Shown in pieces: positions 1 through 8,233 of a stretch of 64,000 bases of DNA (the stretch's first letter is position 1; every line of letters starts with the position of its first letter). Position numbers and translations under genes: made by a program. The stretch spans positions 1 through 64,000 of the forward strand of contig NZ_FOKV01000008.1 in assembly GCF_900112105.1 (NCBI RefSeq), written 5' to 3'. The notes below the pieces were generated by a model. It saw nothing but the letters and a program-made list of their open reading frames with translations. It did no database searches and was not told where the DNA came from. The stretch comes from Zunongwangia mangrovi. GTDB lineage: Bacteria; Bacteroidota; Bacteroidia; Flavobacteriales; Flavobacteriaceae.

Positions 1-1
1 G

Positions 2-2518
2 CTTAATAATTATGTGCTTTCCAGTCTAACACGTAAACGACAGTATATTGGGAAAGCCTGGTATCAAAAGCAAATTGAAATTCCTAAGAAATGGGAAGGG
101 AAATCCTTGATGCTTAATCTGGAAAGAGTTTTATGGAAATCTACCGTTTTTGTGAACGGAGAAGAAGTAGGCTCTAGAGAAAGTTTGATCGGGAATCACC
201 AATATGAGCTTTCAAATTTAAAAGCTGGCGAGAATACGATTAGTATTTTAATTGATAATTCAGATTTCTATCCAGATATTAATGTGATTGGCGATCGTTA
301 CCCGGTAAAAGTTAATCAGGAAATGGCGCATGCCTATACCAATCATACGCAGATTAAATGGAACGGTATTTTAGGAGATATTTCGATTAGACCTGTTAGC
401 CAAAAGATCTTTAAAAGTGTTGAGGTTTATCCTGATACTAAAACTGGTATTTTGAATATTGAAGTTGCTACAGATAGTAGTACGTCTAAGCCAATTTCAG
501 TAGAAGTTTTAGATAGCGAGGGAGCTTCAGTTTTTTCAGAATCTATTTCAGAATATTCCGAAGAAGAAAATAAAATTCAATTTCAGTTTTCCGTAGAAGG
601 AGCTTTAGAAGAGTGGGACGAATTTAATCCGCAGCTTTATACGGTTCAGGTAGGTACTGAAGAAAAAAAGATCACCAAGACTTTTGGATATCGTAGCTTG
701 AGCCATGATGGCGGAGAACTTACGCTAAATGATCACCGAATCTTTTTACGTGGGAATTTAGAATGCGTGATCTTTCCATTAACCGGCCGTCCGCCAATGC
801 AAAAAGAGGAATGGTTAGATCTTTATCAAAAAGCTAAGGCCTATGGCTTAAACCATTTTAGATTTCATTCCTGGTGTCCTCCTGAAGCTGCTTTTGCTGC
901 AGCCGATGAGATTGGAATGTACCTTCAGGTAGAATTGCCGCATTGGAGTTTAAAAGTTGGGGAAGACGAAAAAACATGGCAGTTTTTAGAAAGTGAAGCC
1001 GATAAGATCATTGCAGATTATGGGCATCATCCTTCGTTTCTATTTATGTCTATGGGGAACGAGTTAGAAGGAAACTTCGATTTATTAAATAATCTGGTTT
1101 CAGAATTAAAAGAGAAAGACACAAGACATTTATATGCGACTACAAGTTTTTCTTTTCAGCAACCGGTAGGAACTCGTCCAGAACCAGAAGATGAATTTTT
1201 TGTAACGCAGTGGACAGATAAAGGATGGATTCGCGGGCAAGGTGTTTTTAATGAATACAGCCCAAATTTTGAAACTGATTATACCGCAAATAGTCGTAAT
1301 ATAGAAGTGCCATTAATTTCTCACGAAATTGGACAATATTCAGTATATCCAGATATTAACGAGATCGAAGATTATACCGGTGTACTAAAGCCATCAAACT
1401 TTATAGCCGTAAAGGAAGATCTGGAAAAGAAAAATTTATTATCGCTTGCTCCAGACTTCACAAAAGCTTCTGGTAAACTTGCAGCGATGTTGTACAAAGA
1501 AGAGATAGAAAGAGCCCTTAAAACACCTTCGTTTGACGGATTTCAATTGTTGCAATTGCAGGATTTTCCGGGTCAGGGGACAGCATTGGTTGGACTTTTA
1601 AATGCATTTTGGGAATCCAAAGGAGCTATTAGTGCAGAAGAATTCAGCAAATTTAATAGCCCTTTGGTTCCCCTGGCTCGATTTGAAAAAGCCATCTATA
1701 AAAGTGGAGAACAATTTAAGGCTGAACTGGAAGTAGCTAATTTTTATAAGGAGCTGAAGGATCAAAAACTTGTAGCTAGCCTTACCAATAATAAAGGAGA
1801 GGTTATTACTGAAGAGGTAATTGAAAACCTTGATTTAAGTATTGGTAACAATACAGCTTTAGGTACGCTGGAATTTCCTGTAGAGGTAGAAAATGCTGAA
1901 GAATGGCAACTTAAAATAAGCCTTGAAGGAACCGAATTTGAAAATAGCTGGCCGGTTTGGGTTTATCCTGAAGAGATTGTAAAACCAGAAAGCGATGTTT
2001 ATGTAACAGCTTCTTTTACTGAAGCAGATCAACTTCTAAAGCAAGGAAAGAAAGTATTGCTAAATCCTGCTTTAGACGATTTAAACGGAGTAGAAGGTAG
2101 GTTTGTGCCGGTATTTTGGAGTCCGGTTCATTTTCCAGATCAGCCTGGTACCATGGGACTTTTAATTGATACTGAACATAAAGCACTAGAAAATTTTCCA
2201 ACCCAAGAATATACCCAATGGCAATGGTGGGATTTATGTAAACAGTCTAAATCGATAATTCTAGATGATATTTCAGTGAAACCAATTGTGCGAGTGATCG
2301 ATAATTTTGTGACCAATCACAGCATGGGGAATTTATTTGAAGTAAAAGTAGGAGAGGGGAAACTACTGTTTTCTTCGATAGATATTCTAAGCAATTTGCA
2401 AAACAGACCGGCTGCGCAACAATTGCATAATAGTTTAATACAGTATATGAATTCAGATCAATTTACCCCGCAGCAAGAAGTAAACTTCGAAGATTTACAA
2501 AAAGCTACTAAAAATTAA
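2..2518 (+). CDS. Glycoside hydrolase family 2 enzyme, 5' end cut off by window edge
   Basis: The frame is open to the window edge, so the N-terminus and any signal peptide are missing; the apparent GTG at base 14 is not a credible start. What remains is a jelly-roll sugar-binding domain (about residues 1-130, counted from base 14), an Ig-like domain (to about 230) and a TIM barrel. The barrel carries MGNELEGN with the likely acid/base Glu350 and SHEIGQYSVYP with the likely nucleophile Glu438, both typical GH2 positions. A further C-terminal beta-rich region follows. GH2 covers beta-galactosidase, beta-glucuronidase, beta-mannosidase and related exo-activities, and I cannot choose between them. 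It precedes the pectin locus on the same strand but is separated from it by a terminator and other genes, so a role in pectin side-chain trimming is only possible. Confidence 0.85.
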   Translation, partial: LNNYVLSSLTRKRQYIGKAWYQKQIEIPKKWEGKSLMLNLERVLWKSTVFVNGEEVGSRESLIGNHQYELSNLKAGENTISILIDNSDFYPDINVIGDRYPVKVNQEMAHAYTNHTQIKWNGILGDISIRPVSQKIFKSVEVYPDTKTGILNIEVATDSSTSKPISVEVLDSEGASVFSESISEYSEEENKIQFQFSVEGALEEWDEFNPQLYTVQVGTEEKKITKTFGYRSLSHDGGELTLNDHRIFLRGNLECVIFPLTGRPPMQKEEWLDLYQKAKAYGLNHFRFHSWCPPEAAFAAADEIGMYLQVELPHWSLKVGEDEKTWQFLESEADKIIADYGHHPSFLFMSMGNELEGNFDLLNNLVSELKEKDTRHLYATTSFSFQQPVGTRPEPEDEFFVTQWTDKGWIRGQGVFNEYSPNFETDYTANSRNIEVPLISHEIGQYSVYPDINEIEDYTGVLKPSNFIAVKEDLEKKNLLSLAPDFTKASGKLAAMLYKEEIERALKTPSFDGFQLLQLQDFPGQGTALVGLLNAFWESKGAISAEEFSKFNSPLVPLARFEKAIYKSGEQFKAELEVANFYKELKDQKLVASLTNNKGEVITEEVIENLDLSIGNNTALGTLEFPVEVENAEEWQLKISLEGTEFENSWPVWVYPEEIVKPESDVYVTASFTEADQLLKQGKKVLLNPALDDLNGVEGRFVPVFWSPVHFPDQPGTMGLLIDTEHKALENFPTQEYTQWQWWDLCKQSKSIILDDISVKPIVRVIDNFVTNHSMGNLFEVKVGEGKLLFSSIDILSNLQNRPAAQQLHNSLIQYMNSDQFTPQQEVNFEDLQKATKN

Positions 2519-2551
2519 GCAGATGGTTAGTTGCTTAAATTGTTGAATTTT

Positions 2552-2585
2552 AAGGCCTGTTTTAAAAAAAAACAGGCCTTTTTTT
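2552..2585 (+). terminator. Intrinsic terminator after the GH2 gene
   Basis: The inverted repeat AAGGCCTGTTT / AAACAGGCCTT (2552-2562 and 2570-2580) closes over an A-rich loop and runs into a T tract. It lies 33 bases after the GH2 stop. The A-rich left flank means it could also terminate the small gene arriving from the other side. Confidence 0.85.
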
Positions 2586-2593
2586 GTCGTAAA

Positions 2594-2785
2594 CTAATCT
2601 AAAAGATCAACCACTACGATAAGCACATAATTATCGCGTCTATTTAGTGAAAGGTCTACAGATTGAATATGATATTTGCCGTCTAAATGACTTAGCATAC
2701 GTTCTTTGATAAGACTTTCGATTACAAATGGATTTTCGAAGTCTATAGGCTCAAGGATTTCAATATTAAAGATCTTATTATTCAT
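2594..2785 (-). CDS. Small hypothetical protein, 63 residues
   Basis: I do not recognise this protein. It is a soluble-looking 63-residue chain beginning MNNKIFNIEILEPIDF, with an even mix of acidic and hydrophobic residues, no signal peptide and no cysteine. The ATG start is plausible and the gene converges on the GH2 gene across a shared terminator, which suits a real transcription unit. No other reading of this stretch is better. It could still be a chance open frame, as it is short and I can point to no conserved motif. Confidence 0.45.
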   Translation of the reverse strand: MNNKIFNIEILEPIDFENPFVIESLIKERMLSHLDGKYHIQSVDLSLNRRDNYVLIVVVDLLD

Positions 2786-3275
2786 TTTTCAACTTTTTTA
2801 AGTGTAAAACTTTAAGCTTAATGCAGGTTTAGACACTTTATTGTAAAAGGAACATTAAATTTTTAAAAATTCTTAGAAAGCTATTTTAAACCCGATCTGC
2901 TAATGTTTTTAGATGAAATTCTAAGCGATTAGAGCTCAGGTTTTTTTTGGCTTTCCCAGCTTCAGTTATTCCTAATATAAAATTAACACTTAGTAACTTT
3001 CTTATAACTTTTAAAGTATTCCTCTGGTCTATTTTTGCTTTGACGAAAGACTTTTTTCTTCATATTTAACAGTTTAGTGCATTTAGAAAAGTGGGAAGAA
3101 TTTATTTCTTCCCGCTTTCTTAAAAAATGAAGAAAGGAAAAAAATACCGTTGAAGAAATGACCAATATCATAATCCGGTTCAACCTTAAATATTAAATTT
3201 TCATTGCAAAACCTGTCTTTAGTAATTGATAGGAATTGCTAAAAAAGACAACTAAAGTGGTGACTTTATTGAATT
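2786..3275. other. 490-base intergenic stretch without a convincing gene
   Basis: Very AT-rich sequence between the small minus-strand gene and the phosphodiesterase gene. A 66-codon minus-strand frame (2983-3183) would encode a short hydrophobic N-terminus (FFSFLHFL) followed by a Lys-rich tail. I see no family resemblance and would not call it a gene. The phosphodiesterase promoter must lie near the right end, but I cannot place a clear TAnnTTTG box. Confidence 0.4.
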
Positions 3276-4145
3276 ATGAAACACAAGATTTTAATAGTCC
3301 TCTTCCTGGTTCTGGAGTGCTGTAAGGCGCAATCAATTAGTTCTTTCCAATACTCGAGAGCAAATCTATTAGATCCTTCACCTGCAGTAATTCTGGTAGC
3401 TGCGCATCGCGGAATGCATCAGGATTATCCAGAAAATTCTATTCCGGCAATTCAGGAGGCGATCGATCATCACCTTGATATTGTAGAAATTGATGTGCAA
3501 ATTACCAAAGACGGCATTCCCATTTTAATGCACGATGATGAAGTAGATCGCACCACCACAGGAAAAGGAGAAGTACACAAGCTTACCTATGCTGAAATTT
3601 GTGAATTTAAGCTAAAAGATAAAGCAGGGAAAGAAACTGCTTTTACCGTGCCCAGTCTTGCTGAAGTTTTAGAATTGAGTAAAGACAAAATTATACTTGA
3701 TCTAGATCTAAAATTAAAAAAAAGACACTTAAGAAAAGTAACCCGACTCATTGAAGAGTTGAAGGCCGAAAATTCGGTATTCTTTTATGAAAGTCGGCAT
3801 GCCGTGATCAAAAAAATACAACGACAATTGCCAGGAGCTTTGCGCATGACGAAAATAAGTTTAAACCGCCGAGCCGTTAAGAGGGCGATGCTAAAAGCAA
3901 ATCCTGAAATTGTGCATCTAGGAAATTCTGAAAGAGATCGCGATCCTGTTTTTATAAAATATCTTCAGAATTACTACAAAAAACCCGTTTTTGCCAATGC
4001 TTTAGGTGCCTTAGATCTGGAAGTAGAAAAAAATCCAGATACGCTAAATTACTTTATTACTAAAGGGATAAACGTAATTCAAACCGATAAGCCAGAGCTT
4101 GTTTTAAACTATTTGGTAGCTAGAGGGAAGCATGATCAGTTTTAG
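3276..4145 (+). CDS. Glycerophosphodiester phosphodiesterase family protein, exported
   Basis: This enzyme hydrolyses glycerophosphodiesters to glycerol-3-phosphate and an alcohol, allowing phospholipid head-group scavenging in the periplasm. The GDPD TIM-barrel signature is clear: AAHRGMHQDYPENS with catalytic His44 and Arg45, EIDVQ with the metal-binding acids, and LMHDDEVDRTT with the second catalytic His. The C-terminal GINVIQTDKPELV strand is also typical. The N-terminus (KILIVLFLVLECCKAQS) is a signal peptide; the paired cysteines are not a good lipobox. The length of 289 residues is normal. It is monocistronic and converges on the hemG-like gene across a hairpin. Substrate preference cannot be read from the sequence. 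Confidence 0.9.
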   Translation: MKHKILIVLFLVLECCKAQSISSFQYSRANLLDPSPAVILVAAHRGMHQDYPENSIPAIQEAIDHHLDIVEIDVQITKDGIPILMHDDEVDRTTTGKGEVHKLTYAEICEFKLKDKAGKETAFTVPSLAEVLELSKDKIILDLDLKLKKRHLRKVTRLIEELKAENSVFFYESRHAVIKKIQRQLPGALRMTKISLNRRAVKRAMLKANPEIVHLGNSERDRDPVFIKYLQNYYKKPVFANALGALDLEVEKNPDTLNYFITKGINVIQTDKPELVLNYLVARGKHDQF

Positions 4146-4180
4146 TAGACTCCTATCTTTACAAAAAAGATTACCGAAAA

Positions 4181-4221
4181 TTATCGAGTAAAATATCAAT
4201 ATTCGATATTTTACTCAATAA
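4181..4221. terminator. Long AT-rich hairpin between convergent genes
   Basis: GAGTAAAATATC (starting near 4186) pairs with GATATTTTACTC (4205-4216) over a 7-base loop, and TTAT/ATAA extends the stem past one mismatch. It stands 36 bases after the phosphodiesterase stop. There is no strong T tract, so termination is inferred from position and stem length. Confidence 0.5.
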
Positions 4222-4231
4222 TTGTTGTTAG

Positions 4232-4306
4232 GTACTCCGAGGTTTTTCCGAAATAATGGTGATTTTAAATCAAATGTCTCAAGAGCATGTTCTGAGGTAG
4301 TTTACT
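4232..4306 (+). repeat. Copy D of the dispersed intergenic hairpin repeat
   Basis: Starts GTACTCCGAGG, has an AT-rich middle, and ends CTGAGGTAGTTTACTGC. The same beginning (TACTGCGAGG...CGAAAT) and end (CCGAGGTAGTTTACT) occur in copy A at 56741-56840. The stem CTCA...TGAG before GTAGTTTACT replaces CCTTG...CGAGG of copy A, so pairing is kept although bases differ. The copy ends eight bases before the stop codon of the minus-strand flavodoxin gene. The first hairpin (TTGGC/GCCAA) of the full unit is missing or decayed here. Confidence 0.7.
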
Positions 4307-4314
4307 GCAGAGTT

Positions 4315-4842
4315 CTAAGTCTGAATAATTTTTTCTGAAAAAGCTTCTACCTGTCTCCAATCGGTATATTCTATAGGTTTTTCTGTTTTTGTAGGGCCAT
4401 GCGTCATTTTCATGATCATTTTAATTAGAAGCCGATCAATAAATGAATAAGATGCATAATCTAAACGCCCGGCGAAGACTTCGATCATTTTGGGCTGCCA
4501 ATCGATATTTTTAAAGAATTTAATCACGTATGGATTGGTATTAAAGCTATTTTTTTCTGCTTTACGTGCGACCAGGTTTACTGAAAAAAATGCCGAGTTT
4601 GTCGATTCCAGTTCCCTTTGATGCTTTTCGATAAATTCGGTTACTTTTTTATTATGCTTCCCGTATCGAATGCTGGCACCAATTATAAAATTCGAATATT
4701 TAGAAATCGGATTTTCGAAATCGGTAATGCTAAATATCTCGGCACTAAAACCTGCATTTTCAATATGGCGTGCAATCCTTTTGCAGATCTTAAGCGTCTG
4801 TCCATCTACTGTAGAATATAAAATTGCCACTCTTTTTTCCAT
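4315..4842 (-). CDS. hemG: Flavodoxin-type protoporphyrinogen IX dehydrogenase (HemG-like)
   Basis: HemG uses FMN to oxidise protoporphyrinogen IX to protoporphyrin IX in haem synthesis, passing electrons to menaquinone at the inner membrane. The 175-residue chain follows E. coli HemG closely from memory: ILYSTVDGQTLKICKRIARH (FMN phosphate loop), IIGASIRYGKHNKKV, FFSVNLVARKAEK, and the HemG-specific insert region ending LLIKMIMKMTHGPT followed by EYTDWRQVEAF. General flavodoxins lack these last blocks. It is a single gene convergent with the phosphodiesterase. The remote possibility is another long-chain flavodoxin. Confidence 0.88.
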   Translation of the reverse strand: MEKRVAILYSTVDGQTLKICKRIARHIENAGFSAEIFSITDFENPISKYSNFIIGASIRYGKHNKKVTEFIEKHQRELESTNSAFFSVNLVARKAEKNSFNTNPYVIKFFKNIDWQPKMIEVFAGRLDYASYSFIDRLLIKMIMKMTHGPTKTEKPIEYTDWRQVEAFSEKIIQT

Positions 4843-5126
4843 TTTCAGGCTTATTTAGAGTAAACTTCTGTTATGTTGAATTCATCTCGAGTGGTGGGAT
4901 AAATTCAAACCTTAATTTACTCAATTTTTAACGAATTTCATTCAATTATAATTTATGATTTTATTGATTTCTGCAATTTTTTCTGTTTAAATTAAATGTG
5001 GCGTATAAGTACATTTTAGGCTTAATTGTTAGCTTTTATGGTACTTTGCTGTGAAAATCAAATTAATGTTAATCTGTTAAAATTTCATATTAAATTAAAT
5101 GATTTGACAATTAATTGTTCTTTTAT

Positions 5127-5157
5127 TTGATAATACGATATTAATAAATTATACTTG
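5127..5157 (+). promoter_or_regulatory. Predicted promoter P1 of the pectin enzyme operon
   Basis: TTG at 5127-5129 and TATACTTG at 5150-5157 are 20 bases apart, close to the Bacteroidota pattern TTG-N19-TAnnTTTG. The block TTTGATAAT, 18 bases, ACTTGTAGTC recurs at exactly the same spacing before the susC gene (15471-15506), which argues that both are real and co-regulated. Confidence 0.65.
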
Positions 5158-5307
5158 TAGTCTAAGAAACTATTAGAGTATATGTGATATTTAAATTTTC
5201 ATCACTAAAATGAATATTTACGAAATCGTTATCGTTCTGGGTTTTAATCAAAATTTCAAAAGATATAATATTTTGAAAGGGATTGAACTTATGTATTTAT
5301 CTAAAAA

Positions 5308-5321
5308 TGTAATCGATTGCA
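5308..5321. promoter_or_regulatory. Predicted operator 1 of the pectin locus
   Basis: TGTAATCGATTGCA is palindromic except for one base pair (12 of 14 positions symmetric, centre ATCGAT). An identical 14-mer lies at 15590-15603 before susC. Size and symmetry suit a LacI-family regulator, but no such regulator gene is in the window. It is 28 bases before the GH105 start and well downstream of P1. Confidence 0.6.
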
Positions 5322-5349
5322 TTATTTAAAAAGTAAGTAAGATTTAAAA

Positions 5350-6594
5350 ATGAATACTATCGAATTTCAAAAATACAGAAGCTTCCTGTTCATTATTATC
5401 CTGGCTGTTGTTTCAGTTGGTTGTAAAAACAAGGAAGAAAAGGAAACAGTTACTGTTTCAACGGAGTCTGAAATGAAAATTTCAGATTCCCTGAAATGGT
5501 CTGAACGTATGTTACTTTCAGAAATAGCACGTTTTCCAGATCCTACACTTTTAGACTTTAGGGAAAAACCAAAATGGAATTATACCAATGGTTTGATTCT
5601 TACCGCTACACAGCGAGTTCATGAAGAGATAAATAAGCAGGCGTATTTCAATTATATCTACGAGTTTGGAGATAAAATGGTAAATGAAAATGGAGAAATA
5701 AAAACCTACACGCAGCAAGATTATAAATTAGATGTTCTTAAACCAGGCGATGCTTTACTTTATCTCTATTCAAAAACTAAAGAGAAACGATTTTTAAAAG
5801 CGTTACAAACTTTAAGAACTCAGATTACCGACCAACCCAGAACTTCAGATGGTGGCTTTTGGCATAAAAAAGTTTATGAACATCAAATGTGGTTAGACGG
5901 TCTTTATATGGCACAGCCTTTCTATGCTCATTATACAAAAATGTTTGGTGAAGGAGAAGAGACTGAAGCTTATAACGAGATTGTAAAACAATTCGCGCTT
6001 ATTCAAAAGCACACATTAGATGAAAAGACAGGTTTGCTTTATCATGGTTGGGACGAGAAAAAGCAACAGGATTGGGCAGATACCAATACCGGGACTTCTG
6101 CCAATTTCTGGTCTAGAGCGATGGGATGGTACGGGATGGCATTGGTAGATGTGCTTGATTATTTACCTGAAGACCATCCCGGCAGAAAGGACATGATTAC
6201 TTACTTAAATCAATTTGTAAAAGCTGTAGCTAAAGTTCAGGATAAAGATACAGGTTTGTGGTATCAGGTTTTGGATAAAGGAGATTTAGAAGGAAATTAC
6301 CTTGAAGCAACTGGCTCAGCTATGTTTGTTTATGTGATGGCCAAAGGTGTAAATCAGGGTTATCTACCTAAAGAGTATAGAACAATTGCTGAAAAAGGTT
6401 TTCAGGGACTTTTAGATCATCTAGTTGAAGTTGAACCAAACGGAATGGTAAATCTTAAAAAATGCTGTGCTGTTGCCGGTTTGGGAGGTGATCGTGATGG
6501 TTCTTTTGAATATTATATTAACGAAGAAGTTAGGGCCAACGATCCTAAAGGAACAGGTCCATTTATAATGGCAAGTTTAGAATTAAATAAATAA
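5350..6594 (+). CDS. GH105 unsaturated rhamnogalacturonyl/galacturonyl hydrolase, lipoprotein
   Basis: GH105 enzymes hydrate the 4,5-unsaturated uronic acid left at the non-reducing end by pectate or rhamnogalacturonan lyases and so release it. The (alpha/alpha)6-barrel family is recognised from QMWLDGLYMAQPF (likely catalytic Asp183), the NTGTSANFWSRAMGWYGMAL block and the C-terminal GTGPFIMASLEL. The N-terminus ends in a lipobox (AVVSVGC), so the protein is membrane-anchored, probably periplasmic. At 414 residues it has the usual length. It is the first gene of a tight operon (the GH43 gene follows after 4 bases), preceded by promoter P1 and the shared operator. Its products would come from the two PL1 lyases of the second block. 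Confidence 0.92.
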   Translation: MNTIEFQKYRSFLFIIILAVVSVGCKNKEEKETVTVSTESEMKISDSLKWSERMLLSEIARFPDPTLLDFREKPKWNYTNGLILTATQRVHEEINKQAYFNYIYEFGDKMVNENGEIKTYTQQDYKLDVLKPGDALLYLYSKTKEKRFLKALQTLRTQITDQPRTSDGGFWHKKVYEHQMWLDGLYMAQPFYAHYTKMFGEGEETEAYNEIVKQFALIQKHTLDEKTGLLYHGWDEKKQQDWADTNTGTSANFWSRAMGWYGMALVDVLDYLPEDHPGRKDMITYLNQFVKAVAKVQDKDTGLWYQVLDKGDLEGNYLEATGSAMFVYVMAKGVNQGYLPKEYRTIAEKGFQGLLDHLVEVEPNGMVNLKKCCAVAGLGGDRDGSFEYYINEEVRANDPKGTGPFIMASLELNK

Positions 6595-6598
6595 AGCA

Positions 6599-8227
6599 AT
6601 GCGAAAAATTACATTTATAGCTTTACTACTATTAACTGGTTTTGCAAAAGCACAGGATTCAGAAAATTATAAATCTGAAGTTTGGGTAGCAGATCAGGGA
6701 GACGGAACCTATAAAAATCCAATAATACATTCAGATTATTCAGATCCAGATGTTACCAGGGCTGGTGATGATTATTATATGACTTCCTCTAGCTTTAATG
6801 CCGCACCAGGTTTGCCAATTTTAAATTCAAAAGATATGGTGAACTGGGAGCTTATCAATTATGCACTCCCAAAGCAGGTTCCAGTAGAACATTTTAATAC
6901 TCCACAGCACGGAAATGGCGTATGGGCACCGGCTTTTCGCTATCACAATAACGAATTCTACATCTATTGGGGTGATCCAGATTTTGGAATTTATATGGTG
7001 AAAACAGACGATCCTGCCGGAGAATGGTCAGATCCTGTTTTAGTAATGGAAGCAAAAGGCGCTATAGATCCTTGTCCGTTATGGGACGAAGATGGGAAAG
7101 CTTATCTAGTCCACGCCTGGGCAGGAAGCCGTGCTGGTGTAAAAAGTCTTCTTACCGTACACAAAATGAGTCCAGATGGGACAAAAGTTTTGGACGACGG
7201 AAGACATGTTTTTGATGGACACGACGATCATCCAACAGTAGAAGGATCCAAATTCTATAAAAGAAACGGCTATTATTACATTTTTGCTCCTGCCGGTGGT
7301 GTTTCAACAGGATGGCAGCTTATTCTACGTTCTAAAAATGTTTATGGGCCTTATGAAGAAAAGATTGTTTTAGAACAGGGAAGCACTTCAGTAAATGGTC
7401 CTCATCAGGGCGCTTGGGTAGAAACTCCAAAAGGTCAGGATTGGTTTTATCATTTTCAGGATGTCGATGCGTATGGAAGAATTGTTCATTTACAGCCAAT
7501 GGATTGGAAAAACGACTGGCCGGTAATGGGAGAAGATCATGATGGTAACGGCATAGGAGAACCGGTACTGACTCATAAAAAACCAGATGTAGGCCAAAGT
7601 TATCCCGTGGTAACACCAAAAGAAACAGATGAGTTTACCAGTGATAGCCTGGGAATCCAATGGCAGTGGAATGCCAATCCAAATGTGCTATGGCATGCTA
7701 AATTACCGGGTAATGATTACCTAAGGTTGTTTAGTATATCACAACCTGAAGAAGCTAAAAATCTTTGGGATGTGCCTAATTTATTATTGCAGAAATTTCC
7801 GGCGCCTTCTTTTACAGCAAGTTCAAAAATCACTTTAATTCCTGAAGATGCCGATAAACCAAGAAAAGCCGGGTTTATCGTAATGGGAAGAGATTATGCT
7901 ACGCTTACAATCGTTGAAAAAGATGGAGAATTTTATCTGCAACGAACTGAAGCTATTAATGCCGACCAGGGAAAAGAGGAAAAAGTTATAGAGGAAGTAA
8001 AACTGAAATCGAATACGGTGTATGTAAAAGTAGAAGTTTCGGCTCCGGATGCGATGTGCCAATTTAGTTTTAGTGAAAACGGAAGGCGTTTTAAAGAGAT
8101 AGGCGAGCCTTTTAAAGCAAGGGTAGGAAAATGGATTGGAGCAAAGCTTGGCTTATTTAGTGTTAGTCCGGCCGATGCGAAACGAGGAGGTTATGCAGAT
8201 GTCGAATATTTCAGGATCACAAAATAG
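6599..8227 (+). CDS. GH43 beta-xylosidase / alpha-L-arabinofuranosidase-type enzyme, exported
   Basis: A five-bladed propeller glycosidase acting on xylose or arabinofuranose decorations. The signal peptide ends at FAKAQ. The first blade carries HSDYSDPDVTRAGDDYYM (general base Asp49), followed by VWAPAFRYHNNEFYIYWGD, GAIDPCPLWDEDGKAYLVHAW and PTVEGSKFYKRNGYYY with the likely proton donor Glu215. After about residue 340 a concanavalin-like C-terminal domain (W-x-W-x-x-NPN to the end) matches the usual GH43 C-terminal domain. Within a pectin locus, xylogalacturonan xylose or rhamnogalacturonan-I arabinan are the natural targets. Substrate cannot be settled by eye. It is 4 bases after GH105 and 6 before CE12. 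Confidence 0.9.
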   Translation: MRKITFIALLLLTGFAKAQDSENYKSEVWVADQGDGTYKNPIIHSDYSDPDVTRAGDDYYMTSSSFNAAPGLPILNSKDMVNWELINYALPKQVPVEHFNTPQHGNGVWAPAFRYHNNEFYIYWGDPDFGIYMVKTDDPAGEWSDPVLVMEAKGAIDPCPLWDEDGKAYLVHAWAGSRAGVKSLLTVHKMSPDGTKVLDDGRHVFDGHDDHPTVEGSKFYKRNGYYYIFAPAGGVSTGWQLILRSKNVYGPYEEKIVLEQGSTSVNGPHQGAWVETPKGQDWFYHFQDVDAYGRIVHLQPMDWKNDWPVMGEDHDGNGIGEPVLTHKKPDVGQSYPVVTPKETDEFTSDSLGIQWQWNANPNVLWHAKLPGNDYLRLFSISQPEEAKNLWDVPNLLLQKFPAPSFTASSKITLIPEDADKPRKAGFIVMGRDYATLTIVEKDGEFYLQRTEAINADQGKEEKVIEEVKLKSNTVYVKVEVSAPDAMCQFSFSENGRRFKEIGEPFKARVGKWIGAKLGLFSVSPADAKRGGYADVEYFRITK

Positions 8228-8233
8228 ATTGCA

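Larger units (their letters stand above)
4843..5349. other. 507-base regulatory region ahead of the pectin enzyme operon
   Basis: Gene-free, extremely AT-rich stretch between divergent genes. It holds the hemG promoter side on the left and, on the right, a flavobacterial-type promoter (5127-5157) followed by a leader of roughly 185 bases. Near its end the leader contains the 14-base near-palindrome at 5308-5321. A loose element CGAAATCGTTATCG (5221-5234) lies in the middle of the leader and may be a second regulator site. Confidence 0.6.

Noticed and set aside
2983-3183. 66-codon minus-strand frame in the gap before the phosphodiesterase gene
   Set aside because: Low-complexity Lys/Phe/Ser composition, no motif and no promoter or terminator that fits; mentioned only under the intergenic entry.
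4181-4306. Hairpin and repeat region beside hemG as an insertion-sequence end
   Set aside because: No transposase frame, no target duplication and no terminal inverted repeats framing the region.
5221-5234. CGAAATCGTTATCG in the first leader as a second operator paired with a site in the susC leader
   Set aside because: Only a loose reverse match (ATATCG/TATCG) exists in the susC leader; too weak to list as a site.
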